From a bacterium (GTDB lineage: Bacteria > Verrucomicrobiota > Verrucomicrobiia > Methylacidiphilales > Verrucolacustridaceae): a stretch of DNA of 7,830 nt. How positions within the stretch are numbered: the first letter of the stretch is position 1; every line of letters starts with the position of its first letter. The position numbers and the translations under genes are program-made. Shown here piece by piece: positions 1 through 6,216 of this stretch. The stretch is taken from NCBI GenBank assembly GCA_009921985.1, contig RFWS01000049.1:1-7830 (forward strand). Reading direction: 5' to 3'. The notes under the pieces were generated by a model that worked only from the letters and a program-made list of their open reading frames with translations, was not told the origin of the DNA and did no database searches.

Positions 1-45
1 GTGCCAGAGAACAGCCCGTTGCGGGCCGACAAATCGTACGAATAA
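1..45 (+). CDS. C-terminal tail of an upstream gene (partial)
   Basis: The first frame is open from base 1 and ends at TAA 43-45, giving a 14-residue tail, VPENSPLRADKSYE. Its stop lies just before the first glycosyltransferase, as expected for the preceding gene of the same operon. Too little is visible to name a family. The tail could also be chance, because the frame of the next gene is also open to the window edge. Confidence 0.3.
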   Translation: MPENSPLRADKSYE

Positions 46-58
46 GAACCGAAAAATA

Positions 59-1078
59 TTGCTGACGGCCGACCCCGGAATTCCGGTGCCTCCCAAGCTG
101 TACGGGGGGATCGAGCGGATCGTGGCGGATTTGGCGAAAGGTCTGGTGGAGAGAGGATGGGAAGTGGGACTGGTGGCGTCCCAAGGCTCTCGGGTGGAAG
201 GGGTAAAACACTTTCCCTGGGCGGTGGATCGGCCGTGCGGACCGGGATGTCACGTGGCGAACGCAATCACACTCTACCAGACTTGGCGGAAGTTCCGGCC
301 ACACGTGGTGCACAGCTTTTCAAGGCTGATTTACCTGTGGCGGATTTTATGGTCGGGCGGAAATGCGGTGATGAGTTACCAGCGGATGACAGGCGGATGG
401 AACTTGAAGCTGGCGCAGGTTTTTGGCGGAAAGCGGTTGGGGTTCACTGCGCTGAGCGAACACATCGCGGCCCAGGGCAGGCGGCAGGGGGGGAAGTGGC
501 ACGTGGTGCCGAACTTTGTGGACACGGAGAAGTACAAGTTTGTCCGGGAAGTGCCGGCAGATGCGCCGCTCGTGTTTTTGAGCCGGGTGGACTCTGACAA
601 GGGGCCTGATCTCGCGATCCGGATCGCAAGAAAGGCAGGAGAGAAGTTAATTTTGGCGGGAAATAAGCCCGAGCTGGAGCACGAGGTGCGGTACTGGAAG
701 GAAAAAGTGGAGCCGGAGATTGGTAACGGGGTGGAGTACATAGGACCCGTCGATGACCGGCAGAAAAACGAGCTGTTGGGAAAGGCGGCGGCGTTGCTGG
801 TGCCGGTGCAGTGGGAGGAGCCGTTTGGAATCGTCTTTGCGGAGGCGCTGGCATGCGGGACGCCGGTGATCTCTTGCCCCCGGGGGGCATTGCCGGAGAT
901 CGTAAAGGATGGAGTAGACGGATTTCTGATCCGGAACGAGATCGAGGGAGTGGAAGCGGTGCGAAAAATTTCCCAAATCCGGCGGGAGAGTTGTCGCAAG
1001 AAAGCTGAGGAAAAATACTCGATTTCGGCGGTGGTGCCGCAGTACGAGAGGATTTACAGGGAGTTGGAACGGGGATGA
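59..1078 (+). CDS. GT4-family glycosyltransferase
   Basis: This is a retaining GT-B glycosyltransferase of the GT4 / Glycos_transf_1 type, expected to move a sugar from a nucleotide-sugar to a lipid-linked glycan at the cytoplasmic face of the membrane. The N-terminal acceptor domain opens with LTADPGIPVPPKLYGGIER (residues 2-20), the usual glycine-rich loop region of GT4 enzymes. The C-terminal donor domain starts near 171 (VFLSRVDSDKGPDLAI) and holds E254-PFGIVFA-E262, the E-x7-E motif, followed by CGTPVI and a GALPEIV...GFLI stretch. The 339 residues are slightly short for the family. The start is uncertain: TTG 59 is the only usual start codon in the open frame, yet the upstream codons read RKI before LLTADPG, and relatives normally begin MK-ILLTADPG. 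An ATA start at 56 or a start before the window is possible. Its last four bases overlap the next gene. The donor and acceptor sugars cannot be told from sequence. Confidence 0.93.
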   Translation: MLTADPGIPVPPKLYGGIERIVADLAKGLVERGWEVGLVASQGSRVEGVKHFPWAVDRPCGPGCHVANAITLYQTWRKFRPHVVHSFSRLIYLWRILWSGGNAVMSYQRMTGGWNLKLAQVFGGKRLGFTALSEHIAAQGRRQGGKWHVVPNFVDTEKYKFVREVPADAPLVFLSRVDSDKGPDLAIRIARKAGEKLILAGNKPELEHEVRYWKEKVEPEIGNGVEYIGPVDDRQKNELLGKAAALLVPVQWEEPFGIVFAEALACGTPVISCPRGALPEIVKDGVDGFLIRNEIEGVEAVRKISQIRRESCRKKAEEKYSISAVVPQYERIYRELERG

Positions 1079-2358
1079 AAACCGTGGTCTTGGTGGCGCC
1101 TTGGTTTGTTCCCAACAATCTGGCCTCCGTCCACCGGGCCCGGCTCTGGGCGAATCATCTGCCGGAGCTTGGCTGGAAACCGATCATCCTGACGGTGCGG
1201 TCGGAATATTATGAGGAGAAGCCCGAGCCGCAGCTGGAACGGCTGCTGCCGAGGGATTTGCAGATCGTGCGAAGTCGTGCGTTTCCAATCACGAAGCCGC
1301 GGCTGGTGGGGGACATCGGCTGGCGCAGTGTGATATTCATGCGGGGGGAGCTCAAGCGGTTGCGAAAAATGCAACGCATCGATTTCGTTCATTTCACGGT
1401 GCCGGCCTTTCCGCCTGCCCTGCTTGGGCCGTGGTTGGATCGGACGGGGACGCCGTATGGTCTGGATTACATTGATCCGTGGGTCCCGGAAAAACTTTTT
1501 TCCCACCTTCCTGGGGGCAAGGCCTGGTGGGCCCAGCAATTGGGAATATGGCTGGAGCCGGTGGCCGTAAAAAAGGCGCGCCTGATCACGGGTATCACGG
1601 AGGGCTATTATCAGGGGATGTTACACCGCAATCCGCATTTAAAAACGCAGGCGGTAACCCGGGCGATGCCGTACGGCTTTGACGTGCGGGACCATTTGGA
1701 AGCCAGAAACGGAATAACGGGATCTCGGCCAGTTTTTCCGCAGGACGGGAAGATCAACCTGGTCTATGCGGGTGCGTTGCTGCCGCGGGCGCACGACAAC
1801 CTACGGCTTTTTTTACAGGCACTGCTGCGACTCGAGAAAGAGCCGACATGGAAAGGAAAGGTGCGGGTGACCTTCATCGGGACGGGTCCGGATCCGAAGA
1901 GGCCGGACCTGTATGCGATCCGCTGGATCGCGGAGAAGATGGGGGTCGGTGGGCTGGTGCAAGAGGTGCCGGGGCGGTTACCCTATTTGGACGTGATCAG
2001 GAACCTGGAAGCAGCTGATGGGATTGTGGTGATCGGTTCCGACGAGGCGCACTATTCACCTTCGAAGATTTACCAGTCGATGGTTTCCGGAAAGCCGATC
2101 TTTGGGCTGATGCATCCGGAAAGCCTGGCCACCCGGACGATCCGGGAAATGGGGGCGGGGCTGGTGGCGACGAATCCCGATACACCCGCCCTGACGACGG
2201 AGGTGCTCGCAGAAAAGCTGAAAGAGTATTTGTCCAAAGTTTTGCCCGAATTTCGGGCGGTCGAGCTCCGCAAACTAGAGAAGTGGTCCGCAAGGGCATC
2301 GGCCCGCACCCTAGCGCAGGCACTGGAAGAGGCGATAAGCCTGACCGAGGTAACTTGA
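1075..2358 (+). CDS. GT4-like glycosyltransferase
   Basis: This 427-residue protein has a GT-B layout. The N-terminal Rossmann half begins MKTVVLVAPWFVPNNLASVHRA, with VHRARLWANHLPELGW (19-34) typical of the GT4-like N-terminal domain of capsule and colanic-acid type transferases. The C-terminal half begins with INLVYAGALLPRAHDNLRLF (227-246), then VTFIGTGPDP (265-274). A nucleotide-sugar-binding segment of the form YSPSKIYQSMVSGKPIFGL (327-345) follows; the SK-x-Y-x5-GKP pattern is typical of this branch. There are no signal peptide or membrane segments, so it acts in the cytosol. The ATG overlaps the previous stop (ATGA), and an AGGGAG ribosome-binding site lies 11 bases upstream (1058-1063), so the two transferases are probably translationally coupled and act in consecutive steps. 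Sugar specificity is unknown. Confidence 0.9.
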   Translation: MKTVVLVAPWFVPNNLASVHRARLWANHLPELGWKPIILTVRSEYYEEKPEPQLERLLPRDLQIVRSRAFPITKPRLVGDIGWRSVIFMRGELKRLRKMQRIDFVHFTVPAFPPALLGPWLDRTGTPYGLDYIDPWVPEKLFSHLPGGKAWWAQQLGIWLEPVAVKKARLITGITEGYYQGMLHRNPHLKTQAVTRAMPYGFDVRDHLEARNGITGSRPVFPQDGKINLVYAGALLPRAHDNLRLFLQALLRLEKEPTWKGKVRVTFIGTGPDPKRPDLYAIRWIAEKMGVGGLVQEVPGRLPYLDVIRNLEAADGIVVIGSDEAHYSPSKIYQSMVSGKPIFGLMHPESLATRTIREMGAGLVATNPDTPALTTEVLAEKLKEYLSKVLPEFRAVELRKLEKWSARASARTLAQALEEAISLTEVT

Positions 2359-2375
2359 GATCGTTTTTTATAAAA

Positions 2376-2456
2376 ATGTTGCAAAGGCCGGATAACTTAA
2401 TTTCCCGGATCGGTGCTCTGGTCTTCCCGCTGCAGAAAGGCATAGTGAAAATGTGA
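2376..2456 (+). CDS. Possible 26-residue small ORF ahead of the Wzy-like gene
   Basis: In the 94-base gap after the second glycosyltransferase, an ATG at 2376 opens a 26-codon frame (begins MLQRPDNLISRIG, ends KGIVKM). Its TGA overlaps the GTG start of the following membrane-protein gene as GTGA, mirroring the ATGA overlaps elsewhere in this operon. That geometry would suit a coupling leader peptide. There is no good ribosome-binding site before 2376 and no family is recognised, so chance is the leading alternative. Confidence 0.15.
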   Translation: MLQRPDNLISRIGALVFPLQKGIVKM

Positions 2457-3874
2457 GTCAGATGGCAGCTGGCATGGCGGGGTCTGAGGCAATGGCGTTG
2501 GGCGGATTGGGCCTGCCGGTCAACCGCCAAAAGCTTCTTTTCTGGTTTCAACTGGGGGCCTTGGCCTACGCCGTTTATTTTTACTTCACCGTCAAGGTGC
2601 AGAGTGTGGAGGTATTTCTGGCGTTGGGCCTGTTGGCGTTCCTTTGCCTTCTGCCGTCGTATTTGTGGTGTGCCGGCAAGGCTCACGGGCTGCCGATCAT
2701 GCCGGTCTTTGCGCTGGGGATGTTCCCCGCCTATATCCTGCCGATCCAGACGGACAGCCAGGTGCTGGCCGGGTATGACGCGGAATTGCAGCTTAAAGCG
2801 TTGCTGAGCGCGTGCGGCCTGATGGTGGTCATGACGGGAATCTGGCACCAGCTATGCAACCACGCGTTCAGCGGTCCGCCCCGCTGCCGCCTGTTGGATC
2901 TGTCCAAGGCGACCTGGCTGCTGGTCACCTTCATGGTTCTGGGTCTGCTCTTTCAGGTGGCGGGCCTGCTGTTTTTCAAATACGGGGGTGGAGCTTTTGC
3001 GATGGTGCGGGGGTACACGGGGAACGGGGCCACGCTGGCCCTCTTTGCGTTCTCGTTCCAACTGGGGCAGGGGAAGCTCTCCCCTCCGATGAGAATTTTC
3101 CTGTTCGCCATTGTGGGGGCGCAAATTGTGGTGGATTCGGTTTCCTTCATCTTGGCGGGCACGTTGGTCAAGCTGGGGATTCTCTTGGCCGGGTACACGC
3201 TGGGCAGCCAGAAGATCCCGTGGAAATCGGCTCTTGCGGCGCTTTCGGTCCTGGTGGTTCTGCACGCGGGCAAGGCGGACATGCGGGGTGCAGGCGGGTT
3301 GCAAAACCTTGGTAACCGGACGGACGCGGGAGGATCAGGAGCAGGCTGCCGCGGCGGAACGGGCCGCGATGGTGCCGGTCTTTCTGAGGGTGCTGTCTCT
3401 GACGCCGGAAAAAGTGCCCTTTTTGGAGGGGGAAACCTATCGGACAATCCCGTCCCTGCTGGTGCCCCGGGTTCTGAACGAAAAAAAAGGTGTTGCCCAC
3501 ATCGGCAACTGGATTCTGGCCTACGTCTACGGGTATCTCCAGGTCGAGGAGCTCGGCAAAACCTCGATTGCCTTTGATTTGATGATTGAGGCGTATGCCA
3601 ACTACGGTTTTCCGGGCGTCCTTGGGTTGGGGATGGTGCTGGGGCTGTTTTTTGGCTGGGTGGGAGGTCTAAGCCAGGGGGTGCCACTGCTCTCTTTCCG
3701 GTTCCTGCTGGCGGTGGCGGTTTTGTCGGGAACGTTGGGATCGAACAACACGGGCGGAGTTTTTGTCACCACCATCTGGCAGAGCTTTTTGGCGCTGAGC
3801 ACTTTGAGCATCTTGTTGATGAAAACGATGCCGAATCCGTTGTACACCAAGCCGAAAGCTGGGCGAAAAGGAGA

Positions 3875-3909
3875 GAGGATTGAGGATCGAGGAGGGAGGA
3901 TTGAGGGTG
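3875..3909 (+). repeat. GAGGATT heptamer array (5 units), in coding sequence
   Basis: Five consecutive 7-base units start at 3875, 3882, 3889, 3896 and 3903. They read GAGGATT, GAGGATC, GAGGAGG, GAGGATT and GAGGGTG. In the frame of the Wzy-like gene they encode a basic/acidic stretch (RIEDRGGRIEGE) beyond the last membrane helix. Unit boundaries in the gene's frame (3888 and 3909) read CGA and GAA, whereas other boundaries (3881, 3902) keep the out-of-frame TGA expected of the consensus. Confidence 0.85.
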
Positions 3910-3914
3910 AAGAG

Positions 3915-3949
3915 GTCAGTAGTCGGAAGTCGGTGGTCGGTAGTCACCC
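3915..3949 (+). repeat. GTCGGTA heptamer array (4-5 units), in coding sequence
   Basis: Units start at 3915, 3922, 3929 and 3936 (GTCAGTA, GTCGGAA, GTCGGTG, GTCGGTA), with a degenerate fifth (GTCACCC) overlapping the next array. A perfect array would give TAG at each junction. The one in-frame junction, at 3927, reads AAG because of a T-to-A change, while out-of-frame TAG remains at 3920 and 3941. Five bases separate it from the preceding array. Confidence 0.82.
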
Positions 3950-3974
3950 ATCTGCGATTTCCGACCTGCCATCT
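3947..3974 (+). repeat. GCCATCT heptamer array, copy 1 (4 units), in coding sequence
   Basis: Four 7-base units (CCCATCT, GCGATTT, CCGACCT, GCCATCT) run from 3947 and encode PSAISDLPS in the tail of the Wzy-like protein. The array matches copy 2 (6560-6587) at 23 of 28 positions by my count, with the first and last units identical. It is the 3' end of the composite element 3875-3974. Confidence 0.85.
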
Positions 3975-4153
3975 GTGGGCCAAGTGGCGCCGGTGCGGCA
4001 TGAGAGGCCAAAACGCTTCGTGTATGAAAAAAAGAATAACCGGAAGATTCTTTAAGTAGGATTAAGAAATGCTCTTTATCACAGTGAATAAATCGAGCGT
4101 GGTTTAAGAAAGAAATGGCCATCTCATTTCGTTGCCAAAGAAAAAATTTCTAG

Positions 4154-4777
4154 ATGAAAAAAGCAGTCGGATTTCAGTACCGGAACCCAGACCCCGGAGG
4201 GGCTCAAGGATATATTTTCCCGATCCTGCGCCAAATCTTGCAGGAACGAGGAAACAGGGGAAAGATCCTAGACATCGGATGCGGGAACGGTTCCGTAGCC
4301 CGGCAACTGGAAAGGGAGGGGTTTGAGGTCTGGGGTTGCGAATGGGATCCGGCCGGCGTCAGGATTGCAAACCAAGGTTTCCCTGGCCGATTTATGGTCT
4401 GGAATGTGAATGACCCGGCTGATCAATTTCCCTGGGGAGGATTTGGGTCGGTGATTTCGTGCGAGGTGATCGAACATCTGTTTCTACCAAGGAATTTTTT
4501 TCGGTTGGCCCGGAGGGTTTTGGTGCCGGACGGATTGCTGATCCTAACGACACCTTACCACGGGTATCTGAAAAATCTGGTCCTATCCATTCTGAATAAG
4601 TGGGATTGGCACCATCACGTGGCCCACGATGGCGGACATATCAAATTCTTCTCTGTCCGCACCCTTCAGAAGATGATGCAAGAAGAAGGGTTCACGATGG
4701 ATGGCTGGCAGGGGGCCGGCCGATTTCCCGGGCTTTGGAAAAGCATGATTCTATGGGGAAAGAAGAAGGCAAATTAA
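4154..4777 (+). CDS. Class I SAM-dependent methyltransferase
   Basis: This 207-residue soluble protein has the fold of the UbiG / Methyltransf_23 group. Motif I, ILDIGCGNGSVAR (38-50), forms the S-adenosylmethionine loop. The acidic end of strand 2 is in WGCEWDP (60-66). SCEVIEHLFLPRNF (102-115) is the motif IV/post-IV region, and PDGLLILTTPYHGYLKN (125-141) follows as motif VI. The C-terminal part has a HHHVAHDGGHIKFFS segment (153-167), where the HIKFFS stretch is common in methyltransferases from sugar clusters. In this locus it probably O- or N-methylates a sugar of the repeat unit or a lipid-linked intermediate; the substrate is inferred only from context. The ATG follows directly after an in-frame TAG, which fixes the upstream limit, but the purine-rich leader has no clear Shine-Dalgarno. 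Its 3' end overlaps the next gene by 25 bases. Confidence 0.9.
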   Translation: MKKAVGFQYRNPDPGGAQGYIFPILRQILQERGNRGKILDIGCGNGSVARQLEREGFEVWGCEWDPAGVRIANQGFPGRFMVWNVNDPADQFPWGGFGSVISCEVIEHLFLPRNFFRLARRVLVPDGLLILTTPYHGYLKNLVLSILNKWDWHHHVAHDGGHIKFFSVRTLQKMMQEEGFTMDGWQGAGRFPGLWKSMILWGKKKAN

Positions 4778-6216
4778 CAAACACCTTAAAACAAGAAAAA
4801 AAGATTAAATCTTGTCTAAGTATTGGTGTTGTCTTCGCGATGGTATTCGCCGGTTTGGCTTCGTTAAAGACATGGCCAGTACTGGATGGGGATGCGCCTG
4901 CCTATTTCTCGCCGGCCGTGGAGTTCAGCCAGGGACGCGGTCTGCTCAATCCCACCTGGTTGCCGCCGTTGGATGATTCCATTGATGGACCTGGAGGGCG
5001 TAGATATATTTATCATGGGCTTATTTACCCCCTGTTGATCGGATGGCTGGGAAAGGTTTCAGGGGGTGGAGCTGCGCCCTGCGTAGCATGGATGCATTTT
5101 TTTAATGTAATTGCAGCTTTAAGCTGTGCAGTTGGAGTCCTTGGTTTCTGCCGCCAACAAGACTGTTTTCGAAAAATACTCTCTTTTATTCTCCCACTTT
5201 TCTTTTTCGGCCTTTGCGAGGCTTATGCCGGACGGCCTGAGCCAGCTGTTTTCTTTCTCATGGGTCTCGGACTAATTGCCCTTCAAAATCTTCAGGGGGT
5301 TTTATTGACGTCCGCGCTGACTTTCTTGAATGGCTTGATCTTTCTAACCAGTCCGGCGATCGGAGTGCTAGGCTTTTTGCCCCTGTTGGCTTTCAGGATC
5401 AGCCGAAAAGAACGAATAACCCTTACGGAAAGTGCCTTCGGCGTTGTAGCACTCATCGCCGCCTTGGTATTGAGTTTTTCCTTTTACCCCTATTCGTCCA
5501 TTGACTGGTTTCACGGTGTCTGGAGGCATAGCCGCATCAATCTAGGCCTACCTCAAGGGCAGGGGTTTGTTCAAACCTGGATTACGCGGGCGCAGACGCC
5601 TTTGCTTATTTTCACTATTGGAGTTGTCGCGCTTCTGGTGCCAAGGTGCATCCTCCAAGGAGTCCGGAGCCAAACAACTGTTGCAAGATCTTGTCTTTTG
5701 ACGCTTTCCCTCCTTTTTCTTGTAGGACTTGTCAAGATTGCCTTTTCCAAGACCGAAGCCTCCTACAACGCAGTGGTGTGGATTCCGATTTTTATATCGA
5801 TTTTAGTGACAACAGAATTATCCAAAATCTCCAGAGTGGCTCTACTTTTCGCTCTGATTCTACCTGTTCTTGGTCTGGCGCGGAGCGGTCTCGTTCTGAT
5901 GCACCAATTCAGGGAAGAAGCGGTTTCCTTAAGAGAGGTGAGCTCACTGATCTCGGCCAAGGAGAAAGATAGTATCCAAATCTCAACTGGACTTTTCTTG
6001 GCAGCCCCCGATCCAAAGCTGGTCTCTTTTGGGGGAGGGCCAGAACCACTGTGGAGAATGGAGCAGCAGACCAATCGCGGGGTCAGGGAACCACGGGATC
6101 TTAGCGGCTACCGATTGGTAGAAAACAGGTTTGGTGGCCCCATCCGGATTCTAGGTTTGCCGATTTCTCGAACCCCCGGAGGCTGGGAGTACGCGCTGTA
6201 TCGAAGGAAAAAATGA
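4753..6216 (+). CDS. Polytopic membrane protein, GT-C glycosyltransferase-like
   Basis: This 487-residue integral membrane protein has about ten hydrophobic segments (near 22-40, 87-101, 109-133, 142-158, 165-183, 186-216, 224-245, 281-298, 313-331 and 341-382) and a hydrophilic C-terminal region from about 383, probably extracytoplasmic. The first loop has WPVLDGDAPAYFSPAVEF (41-58), with acidic residues where GT-C (PMT/ArnT-like) enzymes place their catalytic aspartate. It also has YIYHGLIYPLL (85-95). By analogy it would move a sugar from a polyprenyl-phosphate donor on the periplasmic side. I cannot place it in a named family, and a polymerase-like or other membrane role is possible. ATG 4753 was chosen because GGAAAAG (4737-4743) sits 9 bases before it and a lysine-rich stretch then precedes the first helix; the frame is open back to 4600 inside the methyltransferase. 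The gene is visibly AT-richer than its neighbours. Its stop overlaps the next ATG (ATGA). Confidence 0.75.
   Translation: MGKEEGKLTNTLKQEKKIKSCLSIGVVFAMVFAGLASLKTWPVLDGDAPAYFSPAVEFSQGRGLLNPTWLPPLDDSIDGPGGRRYIYHGLIYPLLIGWLGKVSGGGAAPCVAWMHFFNVIAALSCAVGVLGFCRQQDCFRKILSFILPLFFFGLCEAYAGRPEPAVFFLMGLGLIALQNLQGVLLTSALTFLNGLIFLTSPAIGVLGFLPLLAFRISRKERITLTESAFGVVALIAALVLSFSFYPYSSIDWFHGVWRHSRINLGLPQGQGFVQTWITRAQTPLLIFTIGVVALLVPRCILQGVRSQTTVARSCLLTLSLLFLVGLVKIAFSKTEASYNAVVWIPIFISILVTTELSKISRVALLFALILPVLGLARSGLVLMHQFREEAVSLREVSSLISAKEKDSIQISTGLFLAAPDPKLVSFGGGPEPLWRMEQQTNRGVREPRDLSGYRLVENRFGGPIRILGLPISRTPGGWEYALYRRKK

Larger units (their letters stand above)
2453..4055 (+). pseudogene. Wzy-like polysaccharide polymerase, frame-disrupted
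   Basis: This is a multi-pass inner-membrane protein resembling O-antigen/exopolysaccharide polymerases (Wzy-like), which join repeat units at the periplasmic face. The first part (from GTG 2453; ATG 2462, 2474 and 2492 are alternatives) has roughly nine hydrophobic segments, near residues 27-46, 53-72, 82-98, 115-131, 154-175, 193-205, 213-230, 232-250 and 257-271, then LHAGKADMR. After this the hydrophobic, family-like sequence moves to the next frame, from about 3289, with RTIPSLLVPRVLNEKKG, a GNW...YGYL segment and EAYANYGFPGV (3588-3620), all Wzy-like, followed by three more membrane helices and a charged tail to TAA 4055. If the frame did not change, the product would stop at 3577 with a low-complexity tail. 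The shift needs one extra base (a GGGG run at 3285-3288) or a deletion of a larger non-multiple of three. The second half shows no decay. The C-terminal tail carries the repeat element at 3875-3974. It may be a recent mutant or a sequencing error in a working gene. Confidence 0.8.

Noticed and set aside
376..1118. Long open frames on the minus strand opposite the first glycosyltransferase, and similar ones opposite other genes
   Set aside because: They mirror the codon bias of the + strand genes, are rich in Pro, Arg and Ser without any domain motif, and lie opposite well-supported genes.
2355..2374. Promoter in the gap before the Wzy-like gene (TTGAGA and TATAAA)
   Set aside because: The two boxes are only 8 bases apart, far short of the 16-18 needed, and the operon appears to be read through.
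2384..2418. Terminator between the second glycosyltransferase and the Wzy-like gene
   Set aside because: The CCGG-containing pairs form only a weak stem and no T-run follows it.
3280..3310. Programmed ribosomal frameshift
   Set aside because: I see no slippery heptamer or obvious downstream stem-loop; a simple indel explains the break better.
3301..3577. Continuation of the first-half frame of the Wzy-like gene to the stop at 3577
   Set aside because: The sequence becomes Gly/Ala/Arg-rich low-complexity with no membrane segments, while the adjacent frame carries clear family-like helices and motifs.
3875..3974. CRISPR array
   Set aside because: Units are 7 bases, degenerate and directly adjacent, with no spacers and no cas genes.
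4056..4153. Small RNA, promoter or repeat remnant in the AT-rich gap
   Set aside because: I found no stem-loop, paired promoter boxes or full repeat unit; only a short GGATTAAG resembling the hexamer units, which is too short to count.
4132..4326. Alternative + strand ORF overlapping the methyltransferase start
   Set aside because: It is basic low-complexity sequence without motifs, in a frame incompatible with the clear SAM-binding motif of the methyltransferase.
4600..4752. N-terminal extension of the GT-C-like protein back to 4600
   Set aside because: It would lie wholly inside the methyltransferase gene and reads as Arg/Pro-rich shadow sequence; ATG 4753 has a ribosome-binding site and a sensible start before the first helix.
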